Below are positions 17,402 through 26,654 of a stretch of 64,000 bases of DNA, in pieces. Source of the DNA: Streptomyces sp. NRRL WC-3742. Its GTDB lineage: Bacteria; Actinomycetota; Actinomycetes; Streptomycetales; Streptomycetaceae. The stretch covers positions 134,572 through 198,571 of the forward strand of contig NZ_JOCF01000004.1 in NCBI RefSeq assembly GCF_000720635.1, written 5' to 3'. The stretch's first letter is position 1. Every line of letters begins with the position of its first letter. The position numbers and the translations under genes were made by a program. The notes under the pieces are model-generated. The model worked only from the letters and a program-made list of their open reading frames with translations, did no database searches and was not told where the DNA came from.

Positions 17402-17508
17402 GCGCGCGGCGGCGCGGGAGGCGTGGGCGACCAGGGCGGCGCGGGCGGCGCGGGCGGGAAGGGCCCTCGACGCACCGAGCCCGGTGGCAAGCCGGGGGAT
17501 GCGACTCC

Positions 17509-18519
17509 TTGGCCCGTACATTGAAAATCGTGATCACGGACGAGGACCACCGCCTGCGCGCCCTGGCCGACGACGGCCGTTGGCCCGAGCTGCTGGCCGC
17601 CTACCGGCAGGGGCGCGCGGCCGCCGTGGAGCGGGCGGGGGAGGCGATGGCGGCGGGGCTGGCGGCGCCGCTCGGGCACCTGATCGCGTACTCGGCGCCG
17701 CCCGAGGTGGCGGCCCGGCTGTTCGATCCGGACGGGGGCCCGGGCGCCGCCGCCGGGGTCGGGGACCACGACGCGGGGCCGCTGTGGGAGGTCCTCGCGA
17801 CGCGGCACTCCTGGCTGCGGCTGGCCCCGCTGCTGGGCCCCGCGCCGGTGCGGCGGCTGGTCGCGCACACCCGGGTGCTGCTGGGCGAGGACCTCGCGTA
17901 CGGCGGCTTCGCGGGCGGGCCGGAGCCCGGGGCGGACGGCGTGCCGCTGCGGCTGGAGCCCTGGGAGGCGGCCGGGTGGGAGGAGGGGGCGCGGGTGCGG
18001 GAGTACCTGCCGTGCGGCGGGGCGCGCAGCGCGCTGCTCACCCTGCCGGCCGACCGGGAGGGCCTGGTCGAGGTCGAACTGCCCGAGCCCGTGGAGCGGT
18101 TGGGCGGGCAGCGGGCCCACCGGGCGACGGTCGCGGCGGCGGCGCTGGCCGCGCTGGCGCCCTGGGCGGAGACGGTCTGCGTGCGCGGCTCGGCCCCGCT
18201 GGCGGCGGCCCGGCTGGCCCGGCGCCGCAGGGTCACCGGGGGGTACCTGCCGTTCGCGCTGGTCTACCCGGCGCTGGTGCAGGCGGCTTCGGGCGGGCGT
18301 GAGCGCGGTTCGGCGCACGGGAGGCTGGCGGTGTGGCGGGCGCTGGCGGCGATGGCGGGGGCGAGGCGGCCGGGCGGACCGGAGGCGGCCGCGCTGGTGG
18401 CCAGGATGCGCTGCTTCACCTGGCTGGAGCCGGCGGAGGGGCTGCGCCATCTGCACGTCGCCCTGGAGGACCCGGCGAGCGGGGTGGCCTGGGGGATCAG
18501 CGGCTCCGAGGAGCTCTGA
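17509..18519 (+). CDS. Protein of unknown function downstream of conservon
   Basis: About 336 residues, Ala/Arg-rich, without signal peptide or membrane helices. I do not recognise a family. The N-terminus (KIVITDEDHRLRALADDGRWPELLAAYRQG) is charged; the C-terminus ends with LHVALEDPASGVAWGISGSEEL. The start is uncertain: TTG at 17509 or 17521 or GTG at 17530. A TACATT hexamer just upstream of the GTG would fit a leaderless transcript. It lies 107 bp after cvnD on the same strand and may belong to that unit. It ends before hairpin copy C. Confidence 0.65.
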   Translation: MARTLKIVITDEDHRLRALADDGRWPELLAAYRQGRAAAVERAGEAMAAGLAAPLGHLIAYSAPPEVAARLFDPDGGPGAAAGVGDHDAGPLWEVLATRHSWLRLAPLLGPAPVRRLVAHTRVLLGEDLAYGGFAGGPEPGADGVPLRLEPWEAAGWEEGARVREYLPCGGARSALLTLPADREGLVEVELPEPVERLGGQRAHRATVAAAALAALAPWAETVCVRGSAPLAAARLARRRRVTGGYLPFALVYPALVQAASGGRERGSAHGRLAVWRALAAMAGARRPGGPEAAALVARMRCFTWLEPAEGLRHLHVALEDPASGVAWGISGSEEL

Positions 18520-18555
18520 GGTCCGGAGGAAGGACGAACCGGGGGAGTGGGCGGA

Positions 18556-18625
18556 GGGATAACAGATGTCAGCGAACAGATGATGAAATCTGTTCGCTGA
18601 CATCTGTTATCCGGGATGTGAACCC
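18556..18625. repeat. Degenerate 7-bp-periodic array (copy C)
   Basis: Ten heptamers in phase (GGGATAA, CAGATGT, CAGCGAA, CAGATGA on the left; TGTTCGC, TGACATC, TGTTATC on the right). The block 18541-18614 is identical, base for base, to 26640-26713. Confidence 0.75.
18557..18612. terminator. Bidirectional hairpin, dispersed family (copy C)
   Basis: A perfect 25-bp inverted repeat with loop GATGAA between the convergent unknown gene (+) and the dicarboxylate symporter (-). It is a second sequence type of the same family: the arm has CAGCGAACAGAT, lacking the GGATGA unit of copies A, B and E. Confidence 0.8.
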
Positions 18626-18672
18626 CCCCGGTCCGCCGGGGGAATCCGGACCGGGGGGAGTGAGGGGGAGGG

Positions 18673-20070
18673 TCAGGCGGTCACCGGCGCTGCGCTCGCC
18701 GGGGTGGCCGAGGGCACCCGGTCGTCGTCCTGCGGGCCGTCCGCGCCGTGGGCGCTGTCGACGAGCGTCCGCTCGTCGAACGGCAGGTCGCCCGCGAGCA
18801 CCAGCGCGGCGCGCTCGGCGTCCAGCTCGCCCGTCCAGCGGCCGATCAGCACGGTGGCGACGGCGTTGCCCGCGAAGTTGGTGAGCGCCCGGGCCTCGGA
18901 CATGAAGCGGTCGATGCCGACGATCAGCCCGACGCCGTCCACCAGGGCGGGCTTGTGCGACTGGAGTCCGCCCGCGAGGGTGGCCAGTCCGGCGCCGGTG
19001 ACCCCGGCCGCGCCCTTGCTGGCGATCACCATGAAGACCAGCAGCGACAGCTGCTCGCCCAGCCCCATCGGCTTGTCCAGCGCCTCGGAGATGAAGATCG
19101 AGGACATCGTCAGGTAGATCGCGGTGCCGTCGAGGTTGAAGCTGTAGCCGGTCGGCACGGTGATGCCGACGACCGGGCGGCTGACGCCCAGGTGCTCCAT
19201 CTTGGCGATCAGCCTTGGCAGGGCGCTCTCCGAGGAGGAGGTGGAGAGGATCAGCAGGAACTCCCGGCCCAGGTACCTGAGCAGGCTGAACACGTTGATC
19301 CCGGCGACCAGGCGCAGCAGCGCGCCCAGCACCACCACGACGAACAGCGTGCAGGTCAGGTAGAAGCCGATCATGATCACGGCGAGGCTCTTGAGCGCGG
19401 CGGTGCCGGTGGCCCCGACGACGGCGGCCATCGCACCGAAGGCGCCGACCGGCGCGACCCACATGATCATCGACATGACCCGGAAGACCAGCTTCTGCAT
19501 GTGCTCGACCCCGCGCAGCACGGGCGCGCCGGACCTGCCCATCGCCTGGAGGGCGAAGCCGACCAGCAGCGCGACCAGCAGGGTCTGCAGCACCTTGCCC
19601 TCGGTGAGGGAGGAGAACAGGGTGGTGGGGATCATCCCGAGCAGGAAGTCCGTGGTGGACTGGGCGCCGCCGGCCGCCGCCTGGGCGTGGCCGGACTTGG
19701 CGAGCGCGGCGGTCAGGTGCAGGCCCCCGCCGGGCTCGAGCAGGTTGCCGACGAGCAGGCCGATGGCGAGCGCGACGGTGGACATCACCAGGAAGTAGCC
19801 GAGGGCGAGGCCGCCGACCCGGCCGACCTTGGCGGCCTTGCTGACCGAGCCGATGCCCAGCACGATGGTGCAGAAGATGACCGGGCTGATCATCATCTTG
19901 ATCAGATTGACGAAGCCCGTGCCGACCGGCTTCAGCTCCACCGCGAAGCCGGGCGCGGCGAGGCCGACCACCACGCCCGCGATCACGGCGGCGATCACGG
20001 CGAGGTAGAGGTAGTGGGTGCGGTCCTTACGTCTGGGCGCGCCCACCGGGGCGGCTGCGGCGTTCGTCAT
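18673..20070 (-). CDS. dctA: C4-dicarboxylate:cation symporter (DctA/GltP family)
   Basis: 465 residues, eight membrane helices plus two re-entrant loops. The family signature STSSSESALPRLI (serine-rich hairpin) and the helix 7-8 stretch GYSFNLDGTAIYL are intact, the latter holding the NxDGxxIY substrate/cation site. DctA proteins take up succinate, fumarate and malate with H+ or Na+. The C-terminal 50 residues are a polar tail. It is divergent from a CitA/DcuS-like kinase and regulator, the standard arrangement for induction by external dicarboxylate. Glutamate or aspartate transport is an alternative. Confidence 0.9.
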   Translation of the reverse strand: MTNAAAAPVGAPRRKDRTHYLYLAVIAAVIAGVVVGLAAPGFAVELKPVGTGFVNLIKMMISPVIFCTIVLGIGSVSKAAKVGRVGGLALGYFLVMSTVALAIGLLVGNLLEPGGGLHLTAALAKSGHAQAAAGGAQSTTDFLLGMIPTTLFSSLTEGKVLQTLLVALLVGFALQAMGRSGAPVLRGVEHMQKLVFRVMSMIMWVAPVGAFGAMAAVVGATGTAALKSLAVIMIGFYLTCTLFVVVVLGALLRLVAGINVFSLLRYLGREFLLILSTSSSESALPRLIAKMEHLGVSRPVVGITVPTGYSFNLDGTAIYLTMSSIFISEALDKPMGLGEQLSLLVFMVIASKGAAGVTGAGLATLAGGLQSHKPALVDGVGLIVGIDRFMSEARALTNFAGNAVATVLIGRWTGELDAERAALVLAGDLPFDERTLVDSAHGADGPQDDDRVPSATPASAAPVTA

Positions 20071-20226
20071 CTGCGGCTCCCTTGCCGTGCAGTCCTGGCG
20101 GCCCTTGGGTGGGGAGGGCCGATCCGACTATGCGGCGGACGGGTGACGCAGGTCACGTTTGTGTTCATAGAGTTCGCGGAACACGGCCGCGACGGGGCGC
20201 GCACCCGGTGGTGCACACTGGCAGGC

Positions 20227-21891
20227 ATGTCCGTGCGCCCCGCCCCCACCACCCCGCGCCGCCGGCCGCGCCTGTCGCGCCGGCTGGTCCGCAGCCTGGC
20301 CGGGCAACTGTTCGTGGTGCAGGTGGTGATCGTCGCCGCCGTGGTGGCCGGGGGCGCGGTGCTCGCGTACCTGTTCACCGCCGACCGCACCGAGGGCGCC
20401 GCCCGCCGCGAGGTGACGGCCGTGGCGCACGCCGTCGCCGACTCGCCGACGGTGCGCGAGTCCGTCACCGGGGCGGACCCGACCGCCGTGCTCCAGCCGT
20501 ACGTCGAGCAGGTGCGCACCGACAGCGGCGTCTCCTTCATCACCGTCATGGACACCGCCGGGGTGCGCTGGACCCACCCCCGGCCCGAGGAGATCGGCCG
20601 CCGCTACCTCGGCCACATCGACCGGGCGCTCGCGGGCGAGACCAGCAGCGAGACGTACACCGGCACCCTCGGCCCGTCCGTGCGGGTGGTCACCCCGGTG
20701 CTGGACGGGCAGCGCCACGTGATCGCGCTGGTCAGCGTCGGCATCACGCTCGACTCCATCTCCGAGCAGCTCAGCGGCCCGCTGCTGGCCCTGGTCGGTG
20801 TCGCGGTGGGCGCCCTCGCGCTCGGCGGGCTCGGCACTTACCTCGCCAACTCCCGTCTGCGGCGCCACACCCACGGCATGGGCCCGGACGAACTCAGCCA
20901 CCTCTACGAGTACCACCAGGCCACCCTGCACTCCGTCCGCGAGGGGCTCGTCCTGCTCGACCGCGACCACGCCGTGGTGCTCTGCAACGACGCCGCCCGC
21001 GAACTGCTCGGCCTCGAGGGCGAGTTGAACGGCCGGCCGCTGGAGGGCCTGGGACTGCCCGAGGCGCTGACGGCGGCCGTGCTCGGCGCCGAGCCCGTAC
21101 GGGACGAGGTGCACCTGACCGCCGAGCGGGTCGTGGTGCTCAACACCTCCACCATCGGCACGGGCCTCGGCCGCGTCGTCACCCTGCGCGACCACACCGA
21201 ACTCCAGTCCCTCAGCGGCGAACTGGACTCCGTGCGCGGCTTCACCGAGGCCCTCGGCGCCCAGGCGCACGAGGCCGCCAACCGGTTGCACGCCGTCGTC
21301 TCGCTGATCGAACTCGGTCGCCACGAACAGGCGGTGGAGTTCGCCACCGCCGAACTCGCGCTCGCCCAGCAGCTCACCGACCGTGTCGTCGCGGCCGTCG
21401 CCGAACCGGTGCTGGCCGCGCTGCTGCTCGGCAAGGCGGCCCAGGCCGCCGAGCGCGGCGTCGAGTTGACCCTCACCGAGGACAGCCGCATAGACGACGG
21501 GGTGCTCCCGCCCGGGCTCAGCGCCCGCGACCTCATCACCGTGCTCGGCAACCTGATCGACAACGCCGTGGACGCCGCCATCGCCGGCGCCGCCCACAGC
21601 CCGCAGCCGCCCGAGGTCACCGTCACCGCCCGCATCGACTCCGGGAGCGACTGCCTGGTCCTGCGCGTCGCCGACACCGGCGCCGGCATCGACCCCGCCG
21701 CCGTGCGCGACGTCTTCCGACGCGGCTGGAGCACCAAGCAGGACGGCCACGGGCACGGCCTCGCCCTCGTCGCCCAGGCCGCCCGCCGCAACGGCGGCAC
21801 CGTCGAGGTCGGCCGCGAGCGCGGCGCGGTGCTCACCGTACGGCTGCCACTGGCCGGCCGGGCCCTCGAGCGGGCGGGAGAGCCGGCATGA
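20227..21891 (+). CDS. CitA/DcuS-type sensor histidine kinase
   Basis: 554 residues. Membrane helix at about 30-55 (FVVQVVIVAAVVAGGAVLAYLF), an extracellular PASp (PDC) sensor domain at 55-180 (SFITVMDTAGVRWTHPRPEEIG is the conserved core), a second helix at about 183-205, a cytoplasmic PAS domain, and a kinase core. The His box reads ALGAQAHEAANRLHAVVSLI where CitA/DcuS have LRAQxHEFxNRLH, so the phospho-acceptor His is present. The N-box is LGNLIDNAVDAAI and G-boxes VADTGAGI and GHGLALV. Divergent from dctA, its probable target. Confidence 0.92.
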   Translation: MSVRPAPTTPRRRPRLSRRLVRSLAGQLFVVQVVIVAAVVAGGAVLAYLFTADRTEGAARREVTAVAHAVADSPTVRESVTGADPTAVLQPYVEQVRTDSGVSFITVMDTAGVRWTHPRPEEIGRRYLGHIDRALAGETSSETYTGTLGPSVRVVTPVLDGQRHVIALVSVGITLDSISEQLSGPLLALVGVAVGALALGGLGTYLANSRLRRHTHGMGPDELSHLYEYHQATLHSVREGLVLLDRDHAVVLCNDAARELLGLEGELNGRPLEGLGLPEALTAAVLGAEPVRDEVHLTAERVVVLNTSTIGTGLGRVVTLRDHTELQSLSGELDSVRGFTEALGAQAHEAANRLHAVVSLIELGRHEQAVEFATAELALAQQLTDRVVAAVAEPVLAALLLGKAAQAAERGVELTLTEDSRIDDGVLPPGLSARDLITVLGNLIDNAVDAAIAGAAHSPQPPEVTVTARIDSGSDCLVLRVADTGAGIDPAAVRDVFRRGWSTKQDGHGHGLALVAQAARRNGGTVEVGRERGAVLTVRLPLAGRALERAGEPA

Positions 21892-22598
21892 GCGAGGACC
21901 TCGGCATCTCCGTCCTGGTCGTCGAGGACGACCCGGTGGCCGCCGCCGCCCACACCCTGTACGTGGAGCGCGAACCCGGTTTCCACGCCGCCGGGACGGT
22001 GCACAGCTGCGCCGACGCGCTGCGCTTCCTGGAGCGCGCCCGCGCCGCCGGCCGGCCCGTCGACCTCACCCTCCTCGACCTCTACCTCCCCGACGGCCAC
22101 GGGCTGCAGCTGTGCCGCACGCTGCGCACCGCCGGGCACACCACCGACGTCATCGCCGTGACCTCGGCCCGCGACCTCGTCATGGTCCGCCAGGCCGTCT
22201 CCGCCGGGGTCGTGCAGTACCTGCTGAAACCGTTCAGCGCCGCGGCCCTGCACGACCGGCTGGAGCGCTACGCCCGCTACCGCGCCAGCCTCGGGCGCAC
22301 CGGCGAGGCCACCGGACAGGACGAGGTCGACCAGGCGCTCGCGCTGCTGCGCACCTCCGAGCGCAGCACCCTGCCCAAGGGGCTGAGCGCCCCCACCCTG
22401 GAGAGCGTGGCGGCCGTACTGCGCGAGGCGGAGACGGGCCTGTCGGCCGCCGCCGCGGGCGCCGCCGCCGGGGTCTCCCGGATCACCGCGCGCCGGTACC
22501 TGGAGCACCTGGTGGACACCGGACGGGCGGTGCGCGAGCCGCAGTACGGCAGCGTCGGGCGGCCGGAGCTGTGCTACCGCTGGACGGGCCGGGCCTGA
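21888..22598 (+). CDS. CitB/DcuR-type response regulator
   Basis: 236 residues. The receiver domain has the acidic pair ED (15-16), phospho-acceptor Asp in LTLLDLYLPDGHG and Lys in VQYLLKPFS. The C-terminal part is a CitB-type helix-turn-helix (AGVSRITARRYLEHLVDTG) ending in GRPELCYRW. ATG overlaps the kinase stop (ATGA). Expected to bind near the dctA promoter in the 156-bp gap at 20071-20226. Confidence 0.92.
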   Translation: MSEDLGISVLVVEDDPVAAAAHTLYVEREPGFHAAGTVHSCADALRFLERARAAGRPVDLTLLDLYLPDGHGLQLCRTLRTAGHTTDVIAVTSARDLVMVRQAVSAGVVQYLLKPFSAAALHDRLERYARYRASLGRTGEATGQDEVDQALALLRTSERSTLPKGLSAPTLESVAAVLREAETGLSAAAAGAAAGVSRITARRYLEHLVDTGRAVREPQYGSVGRPELCYRWTGRA

Positions 22599-22669
22599 CG
22601 GCCCGGCGGGGGCGGCGCCCGGTCGTGGCCCGCCGCACCTGACGGCCCGCTGGGGGCGGCGCCCGGTCG
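22594..22669. repeat. Tandem duplication over a stop codon
   Basis: Two 32-bp copies (22594-22625 and 22638-22669, period 44) starting CCTGACGGCCCG and ending GCGCCCGGTCG. The first contains the TGA of the response regulator. Each contains a GGGCGGCGCCC self-complementary core that may act as a terminator. Confidence 0.65.
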
Positions 22670-22788
22670 CGCCCGGCCGTGTCCTTCCGGGCCGGCGCTC
22701 GTTAGGGGACCGGGGGCGTGATGCGGCGACGGTTCACCCGCACGGGTGGTTCTACGGGCCCCGGCGCATCCGGGCAGGTCAGGGGCAG

Positions 22789-22807
22789 TAAAGTTAGCCT
22801 TACCTAA
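22789..22807 (-). promoter_or_regulatory. Iron box (IdeR/DmdR operator)
   Basis: The reverse strand reads TTAGGTAAGGCTAACTTTA, matching the actinomycete iron box TTAGGTTAGGCTAACCTAA at 16 of 19 positions. It ends 20 bp before the diaminobutyrate aminotransferase ATG, so repression by an Fe-loaded DtxR-family repressor is expected. Confidence 0.85.
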
Positions 22808-22827
22808 CTTTCATTTGGGGGTCCGCC

Positions 22828-24249
22828 ATGCCGCTCGCCGCCGTACCCGCCCAGGCCGCCTCCGAGGCCCCCGCCCCGGGAGCACCCGGCCCCGGACCAT
22901 CCGGCCCCGGCGAGGCCATCCTGCGCCGCCAGCGCGTGCGCGAGTCCGCCGCCCGCACCTACGCCCGCTCCTTCCCGATCGTCCCCGTCCGCGCCCACGG
23001 CATGACCGTCGAGGGCGCCGACGGGCGGCGCTACCTCGACTGCCTCTCCGGCGCCGGCACCCTCGCCCTCGGCCACAACCACCCCGTCGTGCTGGAGGCG
23101 ATCCGCCGCACCCTCGACAGCGGAGCCCCCCTCCACCTCCTCGACCTCGCCACCGCCGAGAAGGACGACTTCACCGGCGCCCTCTTCGAGAGCCTGCCCC
23201 CCGCCTTCGCCGCCGATGCCAAGGTCCACTTCTGCGGCCCCGCCGGGACGGACGCCGTCGAGGCCGCGCTCAAACTCATGCAGACCGCCACCGGCCGCTC
23301 CGGCGCCCTCGCCTTCACCGGCGCCTACCACGGCATGACCGCCGGAGCCCTCGCCCTCACCGGCAACGTCGCCGTCAAGGAACCGCTGCCCGGCGGGCGG
23401 GACGTCGTGCGCCTGCCCTACCCGTACGGCTACCGCTGCCCGTTCGGCGTCGGCGGCGAGGCCGGGGCCGAACTCTCCGCCACCTACGTCGAGCGGCTGC
23501 TCGACGACCCCTCCGGCGGCGTGGTCACCCCCGCCGCGATGGTCCTGGAGGCCGTGCAGGGCGAGGGCGGCGTCGTCCCCGCGCCGGACGACTGGCTGCG
23601 CGCCATGCGCCGCGTCACCGCCGAGCGCGGCATCCCGCTGATCGTCGACGAGGTCCAGACCGGCGTCGGACGCACCGGCGCCATGTGGGCCGTCGAGCAC
23701 AGCGGCATCCTCCCCGACGCGATGGTGCTCTCCAAGGCCATCGGCGGCAGCCTGCCGCTCGCCGTCGTCGTCTACCGCGAGGACTACGACGGCTGGCTCC
23801 CCGGCGCCCACACCGGCACCTTCCGCGGCAACACCCTCGCCATGGCCGCCGGAGCCGCCACCCTGCGCTATGTCGCCGCGCACTCCCTCGCCGACCGGGC
23901 CGCCCTGGTCGGCGCCCGCATGGTCGACCAACTGTGCGCCCTCGCCAACGAGTTGCCCGTCATCGGGGACGTGCGCGGACGCGGGCTGATGATCGGCGTC
24001 GAACTCGTCGACCCCGCCGCCGAACCCGACGCCTGCGGAGCCCGGCCCGCCGACCCGGCGCTGGCCGTGCGGGTGCGCGAAGCCTGCCTGGCGCGCGGAC
24101 TGATCGTCGAACTCGGCGGCCGGCACGACGCCGTGTTGCGGCTGCTGCCCCCGCTCACCATCACCGACGAGCAGGCCCGGGCGGTCCTCGACCGGCTCGC
24201 CGACGCCATCGCGGCAGCCTCCCTCGGGACGGCCGGAGACGCACGGTGA
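22828..24249 (+). CDS. Diaminobutyrate--2-oxoglutarate aminotransferase
   Basis: 473 residues of the class III PLP aminotransferases. The cofactor Lys is K303 in SKAIGGSLPLAV, with the Asp in PLIVDEVQTGVGRTG. The residues CLSGAGTLALGHNHP, YHGMTAGALALTGN and FRGNTLAMAAG are those of the DABA aminotransferase branch (EctB/Dat/RhbA). The first 30 residues are a Pro/Ala-rich head. It should convert aspartate semialdehyde and glutamate to L-2,4-diaminobutyrate. It sits behind an iron box and is fused by a GTGA overlap to a decarboxylase gene, so siderophore supply is more likely than ectoine. Confidence 0.88.
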   Translation: MPLAAVPAQAASEAPAPGAPGPGPSGPGEAILRRQRVRESAARTYARSFPIVPVRAHGMTVEGADGRRYLDCLSGAGTLALGHNHPVVLEAIRRTLDSGAPLHLLDLATAEKDDFTGALFESLPPAFAADAKVHFCGPAGTDAVEAALKLMQTATGRSGALAFTGAYHGMTAGALALTGNVAVKEPLPGGRDVVRLPYPYGYRCPFGVGGEAGAELSATYVERLLDDPSGGVVTPAAMVLEAVQGEGGVVPAPDDWLRAMRRVTAERGIPLIVDEVQTGVGRTGAMWAVEHSGILPDAMVLSKAIGGSLPLAVVVYREDYDGWLPGAHTGTFRGNTLAMAAGAATLRYVAAHSLADRAALVGARMVDQLCALANELPVIGDVRGRGLMIGVELVDPAAEPDACGARPADPALAVRVREACLARGLIVELGGRHDAVLRLLPPLTITDEQARAVLDRLADAIAAASLGTAGDAR

Positions 24250-25778
24250 CCGGCGCCCTGCCCGAACTGCCCGGCGAGGACGCCCCGTTGGATGCCCTCG
24301 CCGGCGGAGCGGGCGGGCCGGGCGCGCTCGCCCCGCTGCTCGCCACCGTCCTCGACGCGCTGGAGACCGGCATCGCCCTGCGCTCCGGACCGCTGCCCGC
24401 CGGCAGCCCCGCCGAGATCTCCGCACTCGTCACCGATGCGCTCACCGATGCCGATACCGGTACCGGCGCCGGTACCGGTGAGGGCGGTCGCGGCGCGCTC
24501 GCCCGGCTCACCGAACTCCTCGCCTACGGCGCCGCCGACCCCGCCGACCCCGCCTGCGCCGCCCACCTGCACTGCCCGCCGCTGGCCGTCGCCGCCGCCG
24601 CCGACCTCGCCGTCAGCGCCCTCAACCCCTCCCAGGACTCCTGGGACCAGGCGCCCGCCGCCACCGCCCTCGAGACCGCGCTCCTGGCCGAACTCGCCGA
24701 ACTCGTCGGCTACGACCCTGCGCGCTCCGCAGGCGTCCTCACCTCCGGCGGCACCGAGTCCAACCTCATGGGGCTGATGCTCGCGCGGGACCAGAAGCTC
24801 GACGGCATCGTCGAACTGGACGGCCTTCCGGCGGGCGTGCGGCCCTGCATCCTCGCCTCCGAGGCCGCCCACTTCTCCGTCCAGCGCTCCGCCGCCCTGC
24901 TCGGGCTCGGCGAGCGCGCCGTCGTCCCCGTCCCCGTCGACTCCGAACTACGCATGCGCGAGGACGAGTTGGAACGCGCCATGGCCGAGGCCAGCTGGGC
25001 CGGGCGCACCCCGATCGCCGTCGTCGCCACCGCCGGGACCACCGACACCGGCGCCGTCGACCCGCTGCACGCCGCCGCCGAACTCGCCGGACGCTACGGC
25101 GCCTGGCTGCACGTCGACGCCGCGTACGGGGGCGGGGCGCTGCTGTCCGACCGGCTCGCGCCGCTGCTCGACGGCATCGCCCGCGCCGACTCCGTCTCCC
25201 TCGACTGGCACAAGCTCGGCTGGCAGCCGGCCGCCGCCGGGGTGTTCCTCGTCCGGCGCGCCGAGACCTACGTCTCCCTCGCCCGGCGGGCCGAGTACCT
25301 CAACCCCGTCGACGACGAGCAGGCCGGCTACCCCAGCCTGCTGGGCCGCTCGCTGCGCACCACGCGGCGGGCCGACGCCTTCAAACTCGCCGTCACCCTG
25401 CGCACCCTGGGGCGCGACGGGCTCGGGCGGCTGGTCGACGCCTGCCACGACCTCGCGCTCGCCGCCGCCGGGGCCGTCCGCGCCGAGCCGCTGCTCGAAC
25501 TGCACGCCGAGCCGGTGCTCACCGCGCTGCTCTTCCGCTACCGGCCGCCGGGCCTGGGGGCGGAGGAGACCGACGAACTCAACGGGCGGCTGCGGCGGTT
25601 GCTGCTGCGGTCGGGGCGGGCGGTGGTCGGGCGCACCGAACTGCCGGGGGAGGGGCCGGGGCGGGTGCGGCTCAAGCTGACGCTGCTCAACCCGCACACG
25701 ACGGTGGGTGAGGTGGAGGCGCTGCTGCGGGAGGTGGTGGGGGCGGGGCGCAGGGTCGCGGGGGAGCGGGCGGGCTGA
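24246..25778 (+). CDS. L-2,4-diaminobutyrate decarboxylase
   Basis: 510 residues, group II PLP decarboxylase. The cofactor Lys is K323 in SLDWHKLGWQP; LTSGGTESNLMGLMLARD and HVDAAYGGGALLSD are the group signatures. The homologues RhbB and Ddc of siderophore loci make 1,3-diaminopropane. The N-terminal 100 residues include a low-complexity Thr-Gly linker. The GTG start overlaps the aminotransferase stop. It is convergent with the phosphatase gene, 11 bp away. Tyrosine, glutamate or cysteine sulfinate decarboxylation is possible in principle, but the operon partner points to diaminobutyrate. Confidence 0.87.
   Translation: MTGALPELPGEDAPLDALAGGAGGPGALAPLLATVLDALETGIALRSGPLPAGSPAEISALVTDALTDADTGTGAGTGEGGRGALARLTELLAYGAADPADPACAAHLHCPPLAVAAAADLAVSALNPSQDSWDQAPAATALETALLAELAELVGYDPARSAGVLTSGGTESNLMGLMLARDQKLDGIVELDGLPAGVRPCILASEAAHFSVQRSAALLGLGERAVVPVPVDSELRMREDELERAMAEASWAGRTPIAVVATAGTTDTGAVDPLHAAAELAGRYGAWLHVDAAYGGGALLSDRLAPLLDGIARADSVSLDWHKLGWQPAAAGVFLVRRAETYVSLARRAEYLNPVDDEQAGYPSLLGRSLRTTRRADAFKLAVTLRTLGRDGLGRLVDACHDLALAAAGAVRAEPLLELHAEPVLTALLFRYRPPGLGAEETDELNGRLRRLLLRSGRAVVGRTELPGEGPGRVRLKLTLLNPHTTVGEVEALLREVVGAGRRVAGERAG
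24456..24479. repeat. 24-bp perfect palindrome inside coding sequence
   Basis: ACCGGTACCGGC followed directly by its reverse complement, inside the Thr-Gly linker (TGTGAGTG) of the decarboxylase. It probably arose from simple-repeat expansion. Confidence 0.6.
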
Positions 25779-25789
25779 TCCCGGTCGCT

Positions 25790-26593
25790 TCAGCCGGCCG
25801 TCAGGACGGCGCGGGTGAGCTCCCAGGTGGCCGGGTCGGCGGCGACCAGGAGGCCGTCCTCGCAGCCGGGCGCCTCGGGGCGGTACGGCGTGCCGTCCAG
25901 GCGGGCGGAGACGCCGCCGGCCTCGGTGACCAGCAGGGAGCCGGGCGCGTGGTCCCAGGGGAGGGTGCGCCAGTAGAAGATGAAGTCGAACCGGCCGTTC
26001 GCGACCTCCGGGTACTCGACGCCGGCGGCGCTGAGGCCGGGGTCGATCTCGCCGAACACCTCGCAGTTGGCCTCCAGGCGGTGGCGGTGCTGCGGGGCGA
26101 GGAAGCGGCTCTTGAGGACGCCGGTGAGCTCGGCCGCGTCGGCCGGCGCGGCCGGACGGGTGAGGCGCTCGCCGTCGCGCCAGGCGCCGGAGCCGAGTTC
26201 GGCGGTGTACGCGGTCGCGGTCTCCGGCTGCCAGATCCAGGAGGCGACGGTGCGGCCGCCTCGGACCAGCGAGCACATCACGGCGTACTCGGGGCGACCG
26301 GCGACGAAGTTGGACGTGCCGTCCACCGGGTCGACCAGCCAGACGGCGGGCTCGGAGCGCAGGGCCTCGGTGAGGGAGGGGTCGGCGGCCACGGCCTCCT
26401 CGCCGACCACCGGGACGGGCAGTAGCTCGCGCAGCCGCCGGGAGATGATCGCCTCGGCCTCGCGGTCGGCGACCGTCACCAGCTCGCCGGGCGCCTTCTC
26501 CATCACCTCGCCCGCCGCCAGCGCGCGGAAGCGCGGCTCCACGACCTCGGCCGACGCCTCGGCGAGTATCTCCGCCACCTTGTCCATCAGCAC
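25790..26593 (-). CDS. Inositol monophosphatase family protein
   Basis: 267 residues. The Mg-dependent phosphatase motifs are intact: the Glu in VVGEEAVA, WLVDPVDGTSNFVAG (metal-binding Asp pair) and LPWDHAPGSLLVTEAGG. The family includes inositol-1-phosphatase, histidinol phosphatase and PAP phosphatase, and this sequence does not decide between them. GTG at 26593 is preceded by GAAGGGAG; the ATG at 26587 is an alternative. It lies between siderophore-related genes but on its own transcript, with hairpin copy D upstream. Confidence 0.87.
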   Translation of the reverse strand: MLMDKVAEILAEASAEVVEPRFRALAAGEVMEKAPGELVTVADREAEAIISRRLRELLPVPVVGEEAVAADPSLTEALRSEPAVWLVDPVDGTSNFVAGRPEYAVMCSLVRGGRTVASWIWQPETATAYTAELGSGAWRDGERLTRPAAPADAAELTGVLKSRFLAPQHRHRLEANCEVFGEIDPGLSAAGVEYPEVANGRFDFIFYWRTLPWDHAPGSLLVTEAGGVSARLDGTPYRPEAPGCEDGLLVAADPATWELTRAVLTAG

Positions 26594-26654
26594 GCTCGTG
26601 CTCCCTTCACCGGGTACCACTGTCCCACGAGCGGGAGGAGGGGGAGTGGGCGGA

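Noticed and set aside
20128..22508. Long antisense frames over the CitA/DcuR-like pair
   Set aside because: They are shadow frames; the sense proteins have complete kinase and receiver motifs.
24456..24479. 24-bp palindrome in the decarboxylase gene as an operator
   Set aside because: It is inside the coding sequence and explained by an ACCGGT/GGTACC simple repeat for Thr-Gly.
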